A DNA stretch of 64,000 nt from the NCBI RefSeq assembly GCF_030846195.1, contig NZ_JAVCWH010000003.1, forward strand, positions 248,001-312,000, written 5' to 3'. Both the position numbers and the translations under genes were made by a program. Source of the stretch: Paracoccus yibinensis (GTDB lineage Bacteria > Pseudomonadota > Alphaproteobacteria > Rhodobacterales > Rhodobacteraceae). The notes beneath the pieces are model-generated. The model ran no database searches. It was not told the DNA's origin and saw only the letters and a program-made list of their open reading frames with translations. Shown here piece after piece: positions 13,835 to 22,591 of this stretch (positions within the stretch are counted from its first letter, which is position 1; every line of letters starts with the position of its first letter).

Positions 13835-13919
13835 GCCCAGATGGCGGAATTGGTAGACGCGCACGGTTCAGGTCCGTGTGCCGCAAGGCGTGGAGGTTCG
13901 AGTCCTCTTCTGGGCACCA
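13835..13919 (+). tRNA. tRNA-Leu (anticodon CAG)
   Basis: Class II tRNA of 85 nt with an encoded CCA. The acceptor GCCCAGA pairs with TCTGGGC. The anticodon stem CACGG/CCGTG encloses TTCAGGT, giving CAG at 34-36. A long variable arm (TGCCGCAAGGCGT) and GGTTCGAGTCC T-loop are as expected for leucine tRNAs. Confidence 0.96.
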
Positions 13920-13920
13920 T

Positions 13921-13960
13921 AAAAAGCCCCCGGAAAACTTCGGTTTTCCGGGGGCTTTTT
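13921..13960. terminator. bidirectional intrinsic terminator after tRNA-Leu
   Basis: A perfect 18-bp stem, AAAAAGCCCCCGGAAAAC paired with GTTTTCCGGGGGCTTTTT, capped by a TTCG tetraloop. It starts one base after the tRNA CCA. The A/T tracts on both sides let it stop the tRNA and the converging doxX-like gene. Confidence 0.95.
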
Positions 13961-14010
13961 GCTTGTCCCTGGCATATGTGGGGGCGGGATCGTGCCCGCC
14001 CCGCCTGTCG

Positions 14011-14460
14011 TCAGAACTGCTTGCCGATGGCGCGGTCCAGGGACAGCCTGCCGCCGCCATGAGCCACGAAATACAGCGTGATCGCCAGCCACAGCAGCGA
14101 CTTCTCGGCGCCGCCGAACCCCTCGGCCTGGACGACCCAGTGGAAATACGTGGTCACGCACAGCACGATCGACACCGCAAAGGCCGCGGGACGGGTCAGC
14201 AGGCCCAGGGCCAGCAGCAGCCCGCCAAAGAATTCGGTCGCGGCCAGCAGCGGTGACCAGAACCAGCCGGGATGAAAGCCCAAGCCTTCGACCATGCCAA
14301 CGGCGCCCATGGGCGACATGATCTTGGGCCAGCCATGGACCATGAAGGCGATGCCCGCGATCAGGCGCATGTAAAGCACCGTCACGGGGGCCAGCGCGGC
14401 ATAAAGGCCTTGCAGGCCGGGAATGATGAAGCGGGTATTGGTGGTGTTGTAGTCGGTCAT
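14011..14460 (-). CDS. DoxX family membrane protein
   Basis: A 149-residue integral membrane protein with four predicted helices. The DoxX signature region is visible: LYMRLIAGIAFMVHGWPKI, then FFGGLLLALGLLTRPAAFAVS. The start at 14460 follows a GGAGAT ribosome-binding site; longer upstream extensions have no support. DoxX proteins are linked to quinone or thiol redox chemistry in membranes, but the substrate is unknown here. It ends 50 bp before the shared terminator. Confidence 0.88.
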   Translation of the reverse strand: MTDYNTTNTRFIIPGLQGLYAALAPVTVLYMRLIAGIAFMVHGWPKIMSPMGAVGMVEGLGFHPGWFWSPLLAATEFFGGLLLALGLLTRPAAFAVSIVLCVTTYFHWVVQAEGFGGAEKSLLWLAITLYFVAHGGGRLSLDRAIGKQF

Positions 14461-14545
14461 TCTTGATCTCCGGCAACTTGCGGCCGCGATGCGGCGCAAG
14501 GGTGACAGCGTTGCCCACAAGGGCGGGATTGATGCAGTCGGAGGA

Positions 14546-14854
14546 TCAGGCGCGCGGAGGCCGCCAGGGTGCGGCCCAGATGGCATCGCCCTGAAGGGCC
14601 GGGCCGGCATCGGCATGGATGGGCGATCCCGGTCGCGGCAGTTCGTCGGTGCCGTCGATCGGCGCCAGGCAGATGAAGCAGAAGCCGGGTTTCTTGACCG
14701 TCTCGGCCGTGCTGCCAGGCAGGCCCGCCGCATAGCACATGTCGTCCGCCCGGATCTGGGCGCTGCACAGGGGTCGCGTGATATCCGCGCTTGCCGCCGC
14801 GACGGACATCGCCAGCAGCGACATCATCAGCAGGACTGTGGCAAGAACTCTCAT
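14546..14854 (-). CDS. small exported protein with conserved cysteines
   Basis: 102 residues from the ATG at 14854; an ATG at 14917 would add 21 residues of doubtful value. The signal peptide is MRVLATVLLMMSLLAMSVAAASA. The mature part has four cysteines in ITRPLCSAQIRADDMC and FCFICLAP, a layout recalling DUF2946-like proteins, though I cannot confirm membership. It precedes the doxX-like gene on the same strand by 85 bp. Function unknown; metal or redox handling in the periplasm is a guess based only on the cysteines. Confidence 0.6.
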   Translation of the reverse strand: MRVLATVLLMMSLLAMSVAAASADITRPLCSAQIRADDMCYAAGLPGSTAETVKKPGFCFICLAPIDGTDELPRPGSPIHADAGPALQGDAIWAAPWRPPRA

Positions 14855-15000
14855 CCCGAATGGCCGGATCGTTGCGGATGGCCCGATATGCGCAGCAAAC
14901 CCGCACCGTTCAAGCAATTTCCGCCCCCCTTGTTCACATTGCCGAAAGCCGCAGCCGCCGGTATCGTCTGCCGGGCAACCCTTGTGACAGGAGAAGCACC

Positions 15001-15534
15001 ATGTCGGAACTGATCGTCATCGCCTTCGACGACGAGGCCACCGGGTTCGAACTGCGCGCGGAACTGGTGAAGATGCAGCAGGACTATCTGATCGAGATGG
15101 AGGACGCGGTCGTCGTCACCCGTCCCGCCGAAGACGACATCAAGCTGCATCAGGCGGTGAACCTGACGGCAGCCGGGGCGCTGGGCGGCGGGTTCTGGGG
15201 GACGCTGGTGGGGCTGGTCTTTCTGAACCCGCTGATCGGGGCTGCGGTCGGCGCGGCGTCCGGCGCCCTGGCGGGGCGGCTGACGGATGTGGGCATCAAC
15301 GACGAATTCATGCGCAACACGGCCCGCGCCCTGCCGCCGGGCGGATCGGCGGTCTTCGTGCTGCTGCGCAAGATGACCGCCGACAAGGTGCTGGACCGGC
15401 TTCAATCCTTTCATCGCCGCGGGCGGGTGCTGCAGACATCCCTGTCCCAACAGGACGAGGACAAGCTGCGCGACGCGCTGTCGGGCAATGCCGCCCCCAT
15501 CCCGCCGGTCACGCCGCCCGCCGGCGGCGCTTGA
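15001..15534 (+). CDS. DUF1269 domain protein
   Basis: A 177-residue protein that starts MSELIVIAFDDEATGFELR and has the long Gly/Ala-rich hydrophobic centre LGGGFWGTLVGLVFLNPLIG typical of DUF1269. That centre may insert in or lie along a membrane. The C-terminus is Pro-rich. The Shine-Dalgarno AGGAGA lies seven bases before the ATG. The family is often found in stress-related contexts, but its biochemical role is unknown. It stands alone between divergent small genes and mtgA, 23 bp ahead of the latter. Confidence 0.88.
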   Translation: MSELIVIAFDDEATGFELRAELVKMQQDYLIEMEDAVVVTRPAEDDIKLHQAVNLTAAGALGGGFWGTLVGLVFLNPLIGAAVGAASGALAGRLTDVGINDEFMRNTARALPPGGSAVFVLLRKMTADKVLDRLQSFHRRGRVLQTSLSQQDEDKLRDALSGNAAPIPPVTPPAGGA

Positions 15535-15557
15535 CGCAAGGCCGGGCCGCATGAGAC

Positions 15558-16274
15558 ATGGCGGCCATGGTCCTGCGCATCCTGTTCAGCCCCCCTGCCA
15601 GCGACACCGCGCCGGCACCCGCGCTTCGCTGGCGTCCCCTGCGCCGGGCGCTGATCTGGCTGCGTTGGCTGGGCCTGCGGTTCCTGGCGCTGATGCTGGC
15701 GCTGGTGATGTTCTATGCGCTGATCAACCCGCCGACGACCTGGACCATCGTGGCCGAGGGGACGCAGCCGCGGGCCTGGGTGGATATCGAGGACGTGGCC
15801 CCGGTCATGCGCCGGTCCGTCGTCGCGGCCGAGGACGCCAATTTCTGCCTGCACTGGGGTTTCGACATGACCGAAATCCGCAAGGTCGTGGCCTCGGGTT
15901 CGTCGCGGGGGGCCTCGACGCTGACCCAGCAGACGGCGAAGAACGTGTTCCTGTGGCAGGGACGCAGCTGGACGCGCAAGGTGCTGGAAACCGCCTTTAC
16001 CCCCATGATCGAGGCCTTCTGGTCCAAGCGCCGCATCCTGGAAGTCTATCTGAATGTCGCCGAATTCGGCCCCGGCATCTTCGGGATCAAAGCCGCGGCG
16101 CGGGAATATTTCGGCACCACCCCCGACCGGCTGACACCCGTGCAGGCCGCACGGCTGGCGGCCGTCCTGCCCGCGCCAAAGTCCCGCAGTCCGAACCGGG
16201 CATCCGCCCGGTCCCGCGCGATCGCGGACGGGGCCGCGACGATTGCGCGCGACGGGCGGGCCGATTGCCTGTAA
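15558..16274 (+). CDS. mtgA: monofunctional biosynthetic peptidoglycan transglycosylase
   Basis: GT51 glycosyltransferase that polymerises lipid II into glycan strands at the inner membrane. 238 residues, usual for MtgA, with no transpeptidase domain. One N-terminal membrane helix (LRFLALMLALVMFYALI) anchors a periplasmic catalytic domain. The catalytic glutamate lies in VVAAEDANFCLHWGFD, followed by the family blocks GASTLTQQTAKN and KRRILEVYLNVAEFG. It may be co-transcribed with the DUF1269 gene upstream. Confidence 0.95.
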   Translation: MAAMVLRILFSPPASDTAPAPALRWRPLRRALIWLRWLGLRFLALMLALVMFYALINPPTTWTIVAEGTQPRAWVDIEDVAPVMRRSVVAAEDANFCLHWGFDMTEIRKVVASGSSRGASTLTQQTAKNVFLWQGRSWTRKVLETAFTPMIEAFWSKRRILEVYLNVAEFGPGIFGIKAAAREYFGTTPDRLTPVQAARLAAVLPAPKSRSPNRASARSRAIADGAATIARDGRADCL

Positions 16275-16337
16275 AGGCTGCGCCTTCCGGTTGAAACATG
16301 GCCGCCACAGGCTTATCAAGGCCGGATTGCATGACAG

Positions 16338-17042
16338 ATGATCCCGAAGCAGGCGATGAATACCAATAATCAGACCACCCGCCTTTATCATTCTGCCCTT
16401 TCGCCCTTCTGCCGCAAGGTGCGGCTGGTGCTGGCCGAAAAGAGGATCGAGGTCGAACTGGTCGAGGAACGCTATTGGGAAAGCCCGCCCGACCTGAAGC
16501 GCCGCAACCCGGCGGGCAAGCTGCCGGTGCTGCGCCATCGCGGCAACATGCTGGCCGAAAGCCAGGCGATCATCGAATATCTGGACGAAGCCGTTCCCAG
16601 CCCTGCGCTGATGCCCGCCACGCCCTTGGAGCGGCACGAGGTGCGCCGCCTCTGCGCCTGGTTCGACGACAAGTTCAACACCGAGGTGACGGTCCCGATC
16701 CTGACCGAACGGGTGTGGAAGAAGGTCACCCGCCAGGGCTATCCCGACAGCCGGGTGGTCAAGGACGGGCTGCGCGCGATCAAGGAGCATATCGACTATC
16801 TGACCACGCTGCTGGAAACCCGCCGCTGGCTGGGGGGCAACAGCCTGTCGCTGGCGGACTTCACGGCGGCGGCGCATTTTTCCTGCCTTGATTATATTTC
16901 GGACGTGGATTGGGACCGGTCGGAATCCTTGCGCGACTGGTATGCGACGATCAAGTCGCGCCCGGCTTTCCGGTCGGTCCTGGCCGACCAGGTGCCGGGG
17001 ATCCACCCGGCCCCCCATTATGCCGAGCTTGATTTCGGATAA
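16338..17042 (+). CDS. glutathione S-transferase family protein
   Basis: A cytosolic GST-like protein of 234 residues (228 if it starts at the ATG at 16356; neither has a strong ribosome-binding site). The N-terminal thioredoxin fold shows [19 protein letters not shown] and the glutathione-contacting block [13 protein letters not shown]. The all-helical C-terminal domain contains [23 protein letters not shown]. It ends immediately before a GC-rich extragenic repeat that also covers the queG start. The substrate is unknown. Confidence 0.92.
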   Translation: MIPKQAMNTNNQTTRLYHSALSPFCRKVRLVLAEKRIEVELVEERYWESPPDLKRRNPAGKLPVLRHRGNMLAESQAIIEYLDEAVPSPALMPATPLERHEVRRLCAWFDDKFNTEVTVPILTERVWKKVTRQGYPDSRVVKDGLRAIKEHIDYLTTLLETRRWLGGNSLSLADFTAAAHFSCLDYISDVDWDRSESLRDWYATIKSRPAFRSVLADQVPGIHPAPHYAELDFG

Positions 17043-17043
17043 G

Positions 17044-17080
17044 TCTGGGGGGCCAGCCCCCCAGACCCCCCGGGATATTT
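17044..17080 (+). repeat. dispersed extragenic repeat, copy 1 (hairpin + GGATATTT)
   Basis: A perfect stem TCTGGGGGGC-CA-GCCCCCCAGA (17044-17065) is followed by a C-run and GGGATATTT. The same layout occurs at 28941-28980 and 62520-62555, each time just after a gene stop. The tail reaches into the queG start region. Confidence 0.75.
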
Positions 17081-17088
17081 ATGCCAGA

Positions 17089-18111
17089 ATGAAAGAGCGT
17101 CTGGCGGCTGAGGCCGAGGCGGTCGGGTTTTCGCGGATGCGGGTCACGACGCCGGATGCGGTTCCGCAGGTGGCCGAACGGTTGCAGCAGTTTCTGGACG
17201 CCGGGCGGCACGGGCAGATGGGCTGGATGGCCGAGCGGACGCATTGGCGGGGCGATCCGGCGGCGCTGTGGCCCGAGGCGAGGTCGGTGATCGTGCTGGC
17301 CGAGCTTTACACGCCCGACCATGATCCCCTGGGCGTGCTTGAACAGCGCGACCGCGCGGCGATCAGCGTCTATGCCCAGGGGCGCGATTATCATGACTTG
17401 GTCAAGAAACGCCTGAAGCAGTTGGGGCGGTGGCTTCTGGAGCAGGTGCCCGGAGAACAAATCAAGGTTTTCGTCGATACCGCGCCGGTCATGGAAAAGC
17501 CCCTGGCGCAGGCCGCGGGGATGGGCTGGCAGGGCAAGCACACCAACCTTCTGTCGCGCGACCTGGGAAGCTGGTTCTTCCTGGGGTCGATCTTCACGAC
17601 CGTTCCCCTGCCCCCCGACGCGCCCGAGATTTCCCATTGCGGATCCTGCCGCGCCTGCCTGGACGCTTGCCCGACCAAGGCCTTTCCCGCGCCCTATCAG
17701 CTGGATGCGCGGCGCTGCATTTCCTATCTGACGATCGAACACAAGGGTCCGGTCGATCCCGCGCTGCGCCCGCTGCTGGGAAACCGCATCTATGGCTGCG
17801 ACGATTGCCTGGCGGTCTGTCCCTGGAACAAGTTCGCCCAGGCCGGGTCCGAAATGCGCTATCGCGGCATCGTCGCCGCGCCGCCATTGGCGGAACTGGC
17901 CATGCTCGACGATACCGGCTTTCGGGCACGCTTTTCAGGCAGCCCGATCAAGCGGATCGGACGAGACCGGTTCGTCCGCAATGTGCTGTATGCCATTGGC
18001 AATTCCGGCGATTCCGGTTTGGCCGATGTGGCGCGCGGGCTGGTCGATGATCCCGACCCCGCCGTGGCCGATGCCGCCCGCTGGGCTGCGGAACGGTTGG
18101 CCCAGTCCTGA
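17089..18111 (+). CDS. queG: epoxyqueuosine reductase
   Basis: Cobalamin- and iron-sulfur-dependent enzyme of the last step of queuosine synthesis in tRNA. 340 residues from [19 protein letters not shown]. Two ferredoxin-type cluster motifs are clear: [16 protein letters not shown] and [15 protein letters not shown]. The block [19 protein letters not shown] is conserved around the active site. A C-terminal HEAT-like segment ([22 protein letters not shown]) completes the normal architecture. The start is unusual in lying in the tail of the extragenic repeat, without a recognisable Shine-Dalgarno. Confidence 0.95.
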   Translation: MKERLAAEAEAVGFSRMRVTTPDAVPQVAERLQQFLDAGRHGQMGWMAERTHWRGDPAALWPEARSVIVLAELYTPDHDPLGVLEQRDRAAISVYAQGRDYHDLVKKRLKQLGRWLLEQVPGEQIKVFVDTAPVMEKPLAQAAGMGWQGKHTNLLSRDLGSWFFLGSIFTTVPLPPDAPEISHCGSCRACLDACPTKAFPAPYQLDARRCISYLTIEHKGPVDPALRPLLGNRIYGCDDCLAVCPWNKFAQAGSEMRYRGIVAAPPLAELAMLDDTGFRARFSGSPIKRIGRDRFVRNVLYAIGNSGDSGLADVARGLVDDPDPAVADAARWAAERLAQS

Positions 18112-18113
18112 GG

Positions 18114-21100
18114 TCACAGCAGGAAATCGCCGCGGTCGAGGTCGATATGGCCCAGCAACCGCAGCAGGAAGTCTGCCTTGCCGTCTCCGTTCAGGTCGGC
18201 CATGACGCGGGTTTCGGCCCCCAGATGCTGCCAGCGAACCTGCCGGGCCGCGCTGAAGTTCGCATCATCGATATATCCCAGCCTGAAGGCGCGCAGGTCC
18301 AGCCGGTCGGCTGTGCCGGAAAAATCATGGATCACATCCGGCGCGGCGGGCAGGCTTTCGGCCAGGGCGACGAAGCGGAACACGTCCGCGCCATCGCCCC
18401 CCACAAGCACATCGGCCCCGCCCCCACCGATCAGGATATCGTTGCCAAAGCCGCCCCACAGGGTATCGCGCAGGTCGCCGCCGTTGAGGACATCGTTCCC
18501 CGCCTCGCCCCACAGCATGTCCGACCCCGCGCCGCCAAGCAGCGCATCGTCGCCCGGACCGCCATAAAGCGTGTCGTTCCCACCATCGCCTGACAGCGAA
18601 TCGTTGCCCGCTTCTCCGAACAGGCCGTCATTACCGGATTGTCCCGCCAGCCGGTCGTTGTCCAGTCCGCCGCGCAGGGTGTCGTTTCCCGCCCCTGCGA
18701 CAAGGACATCGTTTCCTGCGTCTCCGTTCAGCCTGTCGTGGCCTGCCCCCGCGGTCAACGCATCATTGCCGTCGCCGCCCCACAGGACATTGTGTCCCCA
18801 CAGGTCCGCGAGGATGTCGTTTCCTCCTTCCCCGAACAGGCTGTCGTTTCCCGGCCCGCCGTCCAGCCTGTCGTTGCCGGCACCAGCCTGCAGAACATCG
18901 TTGTCCATGCCCCCCAGCAAGGTGTCCCACCCCGCGCCTGTCTGCAGGCGGTCATGGCCCCAGCCGCCATCCAGATGGTTGCTGCCCAACAGATCCTGCA
19001 GGATGTCGCTGCCCGCCTCGCCCAGAAGGCGGTCGTTCCCCGCATCGCCCAACAACCGGTCGTTTCCGGCCCCGGCCATGAGATGATCGTTGCCCAGCCC
19101 TCCGGCCAGCCAATCCATCCCTGCCCCTGCCCGCAACGTGTCATTGCCCGCGTCCCCCAGCAGGCGGTTGTTGCCAGACAGGTCGGCCAGCAGGTCGTTG
19201 CCGTCCTGGCCTTGCAGCGTGTCGTTTCCCAGATTGCCGTTCAGCTGGTCGTTCCCCAGCCCCCCGTAAAGCGCGTCGTCGCCCGCCCCGCCGTCCAGAA
19301 GATCGCTCTCCGCATCGCCGAACAGCTGATCGTTTCCGCCGTCGCCGAACAGGCGGTCATTGCCCCCGCCGGCACGCAGAACGTCGCTGCCTTCTCCTCC
19401 GCGCAGCAGGTCAAGTCCTGCGCCCGCGATCAGCAGATCGTTCCCGTCCTCGCCATGAAACTGATTGTTGCCAAAGAGATCCTCGAGCCGGTCGGCGCCC
19501 GTGCCGCCCCACATGATGTCGTTGCCGGTCTGGCCGTTCAGCATGTCCACACCCGCGCCGCCGCGCAGCAGGTCGTTGCCGTCGCCCCCCCAAAGGCTGT
19601 CCAGGCCGGAACCGGCGATCAGCGTGTCATGGCCCGCGCCGCCCAGAAGGTGGTTGTTGCCCAGCACGTCCTCGAGATAGTCGTTGTCGTTTTCGCCGGC
19701 CAGGGTATCGTCGCCCGTTTCTCCGAACAGGCGGTCGGCGCCGGGGCCGCCATACAGCCGATCGTTGCCGATGCCGCCGCGCAGGGTGTCATGGCCAAGG
19801 CCGCCATAGATCAGGTCATTGCCGTCATGGCCCAGCAGGCTGTCGTTTCCGTCGTCGCCGAACAGCGTATCGTTGCCGCCCTGTCCCAGCAGAAGATCCG
19901 CGCCGCTGCCCCCGCGCAGCAGGTCGTTGCCCGCCTGGCCATGGACCGTATCATCCCCCGCCCCGGCCGAGACGGTGTCGTTGCCTGTCCCGGCCTGGAT
20001 CACGTCGTTTCCCCCGGCACCCAGCAGGCTGTCCGGGGCGGCAGTGCCGAAGACCCATTTGCCGACGGTCGTGGGCGGCGTCACGATCTTGACCGGATCC
20101 AGCGCGGGCAGGCCGTAGTGGCCGATGGGAAACATCCCGTTGTCGAAATCGCCGGGGGTCAGGGCACCGCCCGAGCGGGTGCGGATCTCCAGGATCGAAT
20201 TGCCATAGATGATCCGCATCCCCCAGGTTTGGGGAACGAAGTTCAGCTGCCAGGTGCTGCGGATCATGCCCAGCAAGGACAGGTCCAGCCGATCCGCGCC
20301 TGCCTCATAGTCGGTGATGATCACGCGGCCATCGAAGCGGTCGATGACGAAGACATCGGCCCCTTCCCCACCCGTCAGCGTGATGTTGGACTTGGCGGTG
20401 ACAAGGATGTCGTCGCCGTCGCCGCCCTGCAGATGCGTCGTGGCGGCAGTCGCCAGCAGCAGATCGTCGCGCGACGTTCCCGCGACCGTCCCCGCACCCG
20501 CCAGACCCGTCTGGCCAAGGGCGCCGGGGTCGATGGCAAGCTGGGTCAGACCGGTTTCGCCGTCCGAGGTGACAAGCAGCACGATCTTGCCCCCGATCAC
20601 CGTGGCCTCGATGGCACTGACACGCGCCAGGGCCATGTCGGCGCTGTCGGCGATGGTTTGCAGATGCATCATCCTGCCGTCGGGCAGCAGCGTGAAGATG
20701 CTGATGCCGCCGTCGGCGCCGCCCGCGATCACATAGCCACGCCCGTCGACGACTGCCGTGGCAAGGGCCGTCACAGACTGGAACCGGGTCGTCAGTTCAT
20801 CGACGATGTGATCGACCGCGGTCAGCGCGCCTGTCTTGTCCAGCCGGAACACCGACAGGGACGACGACGTGGCCCCCGCCACCACCACGAAGCTCTTGCC
20901 CCCGAACTCGATCGCGGCAATGTCCGATGGGACATAGTAGCCCAGTCCCGCCTCGGCGACATGGACCGCCCCCTGGCCCAGGGCGCCGTCCGCGCCAAGC
21001 GCGTGGGTCGAGATGAAATTGCCCAGGCCCGAGATGGCGACCAGCAGGCGCTGCCCGTCCACCGTCGCCATGATGATCTTGTCCAGCGACGCCTCGGCCA

Positions 21101-21617
21101 CGCCGGCCGGCAGGGGCAGTTGGACCGAAGACACAGGCACAAGGGCGCCATCGGCGCCGATCCGGCTTGTCTCGATCGCCAGCCGGTCGTGACGGGCCGA
21201 AAACAGGAACTGCCCCTGGTCGCTGGTCATGCCGCCGCTGGCGGACAGTTGCGCCCCGATCCGGTCTGCCGGGAAAAGCTGCGCGATCTCGCCAAGCCGG
21301 CCCCTGCCGTCGAAGGACAGCCCGGCCACGCCCGCGCCCGACATCCCCCCGACCATCAGGTCGCCACCGCCTTCCCCGCCCAGGACCGTCAGGAAAGGCT
21401 CTGCCTGATAGGTAAAGTTCAACGGAAAGGCAGCCGCCTGACCGCGTTCCAGCGGCGCCAGGGGGTCGCTGATTCGATAGGTGCTGACCCCGCCCTTCGC
21501 ATTCACGGCGAACAGCATCCATTTGCCATCGACAGGAGCCAGGGCCAGATCGGCAACATTCGACAGCCAGCGCGGTTGCGCGGTGCCATATGTGACGATG
21601 TGCTGCCAAGAAATCAT
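18114..21617 (-). CDS. large RTX (hemolysin-type calcium-binding repeat) secreted protein
   Basis: 1167 residues. The first 370 or so are beta-rich with recurring blocks such as [19 protein letters not shown] and [18 protein letters not shown], and look like a beta-propeller. A short RTX patch near 390-450 is followed by about 60 tandem GGxGxDxLx nonapeptides from about residue 520 to 1077, which bind calcium in a parallel beta-roll. The last 90 residues ([18 protein letters not shown], then [13 protein letters not shown]) are the usual C-terminal type I secretion region. No signal peptide, as expected. No ABC exporter or membrane fusion gene is nearby. No enzymatic domain is visible, so a surface or matrix role is likely but unproven. 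It converges with queG, 2 bp away. Confidence 0.9.
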   Translation of the reverse strand: MISWQHIVTYGTAQPRWLSNVADLALAPVDGKWMLFAVNAKGGVSTYRISDPLAPLERGQAAAFPLNFTYQAEPFLTVLGGEGGGDLMVGGMSGAGVAGLSFDGRGRLGEIAQLFPADRIGAQLSASGGMTSDQGQFLFSARHDRLAIETSRIGADGALVPVSSVQLPLPAGVAEASLDKIIMATVDGQRLLVAISGLGNFISTHALGADGALGQGAVHVAEAGLGYYVPSDIAAIEFGGKSFVVVAGATSSSLSVFRLDKTGALTAVDHIVDELTTRFQSVTALATAVVDGRGYVIAGGADGGISIFTLLPDGRMMHLQTIADSADMALARVSAIEATVIGGKIVLLVTSDGETGLTQLAIDPGALGQTGLAGAGTVAGTSRDDLLLATAATTHLQGGDGDDILVTAKSNITLTGGEGADVFVIDRFDGRVIITDYEAGADRLDLSLLGMIRSTWQLNFVPQTWGMRIIYGNSILEIRTRSGGALTPGDFDNGMFPIGHYGLPALDPVKIVTPPTTVGKWVFGTAAPDSLLGAGGNDVIQAGTGNDTVSAGAGDDTVHGQAGNDLLRGGSGADLLLGQGGNDTLFGDDGNDSLLGHDGNDLIYGGLGHDTLRGGIGNDRLYGGPGADRLFGETGDDTLAGENDNDYLEDVLGNNHLLGGAGHDTLIAGSGLDSLWGGDGNDLLRGGAGVDMLNGQTGNDIMWGGTGADRLEDLFGNNQFHGEDGNDLLIAGAGLDLLRGGEGSDVLRAGGGNDRLFGDGGNDQLFGDAESDLLDGGAGDDALYGGLGNDQLNGNLGNDTLQGQDGNDLLADLSGNNRLLGDAGNDTLRAGAGMDWLAGGLGNDHLMAGAGNDRLLGDAGNDRLLGEAGSDILQDLLGSNHLDGGWGHDRLQTGAGWDTLLGGMDNDVLQAGAGNDRLDGGPGNDSLFGEGGNDILADLWGHNVLWGGDGNDALTAGAGHDRLNGDAGNDVLVAGAGNDTLRGGLDNDRLAGQSGNDGLFGEAGNDSLSGDGGNDTLYGGPGDDALLGGAGSDMLWGEAGNDVLNGGDLRDTLWGGFGNDILIGGGGADVLVGGDGADVFRFVALAESLPAAPDVIHDFSGTADRLDLRAFRLGYIDDANFSAARQVRWQHLGAETRVMADLNGDGKADFLLRLLGHIDLDRGDFLL
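18385..20040 (-). repeat. RTX nonapeptide array with higher-order repeat
   Basis: About 60 degenerate 27-bp units encode GGxGxDxLx. Five of them are replaced by a hydrophobic variant of the form L-x-D-x-x-G-x-N-x-L ([50 protein letters not shown]) near 19680, 19480, 19185, 18990 and 18800. The spacing is mostly about 190 bp, that is seven nonapeptides, with one interval near 295 bp. Confidence 0.85.
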
Positions 21618-21728
21618 CTGGTCCGTTCAATGCGCATTTGCAGCCGGCCCGCACGGGGCAATACGCTAACAGAACCCTAACCCGCCTTGTCCGAACAATC
21701 GGATTATCCCGGCAGATTGATGAAATCT

Positions 21729-22457
21729 TTAGGCATAGAATGCTAAAGGTCCGTAAATGATCAAGCCCGGTTGTGACACCGAGGCAATCTTCATCATCGT
21801 CGCCAATTCGTCGACCGTGGTGCGGATCAGCCGCTGGTGCGGATGCCCCACGGATTCCGCGAACAGGGCGGGCGTATCGCCCGGCAGGCCATGGGCACGC
21901 AACCCCGCCGCAAGGTCGGGAAAGCTTCGCTGGCCCATGAAGACCACGGTCGTGACCGCCGGATCGGCGATGGCCGCCCAGTTGATGTCCTCGGGCAGGT
22001 GGCCCGTCACATCGGCGCCGGTGATGAACTGCACCCGCCGCGCCGTCAGCCGGCGGGTCAGGGGGATCCCCGCCGCCGCCGCAGCAGCACTGGCCGATGT
22101 GACGCCGGGCACGATCTCGAAGGCGATGCCGGCGCCGGTCAGGGCGACCAGTTCCTCCTCCAGCCGCCCGAAGATGCCCGAATCGCCCGATTTCAGCCGC
22201 ACGACCCGGCGCCCCGCCAGGGCATGTTCGACCAGCAGCGCATTGACGTGATCCTGCCGCGCTGACGGACGGCCCGCCCGCTTGCCGACCGCGATCAGCA
22301 TCGCGTCGGGATTGGCGTGGTCCAGGACCGGACCGGATGCCAGGTCGTCGTAAAGCACCACCTCGGCCCGCGCCAGGCGGTCCACGGCCCTCAGCGTCAG
22401 CAGTTCCGGGTCGCCCGGCCCGGCAGAGACAAGCGACACGAAACCGGTTGATGGCAT
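21729..22457 (-). CDS. cobA: uroporphyrinogen-III C-methyltransferase
   Basis: SAM-dependent enzyme making precorrin-2 from uroporphyrinogen III, the entry to cobalamin and sirohaem. 242 residues from the ATG at 22457 (MPSTGFVSLVSAGPGDPELLTLRA). The open frame reaches 22592 but would then overlap the divergent photolyase start. Family blocks: VSAGPGDPELLTLRAV, VVRLKSGDSGIFGR and EIVPGVTSASAAAA. It stands alone here, away from other cobalamin genes. Confidence 0.94.
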   Translation of the reverse strand: MPSTGFVSLVSAGPGDPELLTLRAVDRLARAEVVLYDDLASGPVLDHANPDAMLIAVGKRAGRPSARQDHVNALLVEHALAGRRVVRLKSGDSGIFGRLEEELVALTGAGIAFEIVPGVTSASAAAAAAGIPLTRRLTARRVQFITGADVTGHLPEDINWAAIADPAVTTVVFMGQRSFPDLAAGLRAHGLPGDTPALFAESVGHPHQRLIRTTVDELATMMKIASVSQPGLIIYGPLAFYA

Positions 22458-22591
22458 GGAGAGATCAGGCAAGGGACAGCTTTCGGCCGGGGATTTCCAG
22501 CTATACCACCCAAGACGGGCCTGACAATGCCGGGCGGCGAAACCTTGGCCGGTCCCGCCCACGGATCCGCGAACTGAACATGAGGGATGCA

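Noticed and set aside
13755-14060. Minus-strand open frame across tRNA-Leu with EEDSNLHALRHTDLNRARLP
   Set aside because: Antisense of the tRNA and terminator; another classic artefact.
18385-20040. Regularly spaced repeats that could suggest a CRISPR array
   Set aside because: The 27-bp units are in-frame codons for RTX nonapeptides, without unique spacers or cas genes.
18639-21680. A 1013-codon open frame opposite the RTX gene, rich in VVA and QQAVV motifs
   Set aside because: Its periodicity is simply the complement of the RTX repeats; there is no start signal and no family match.
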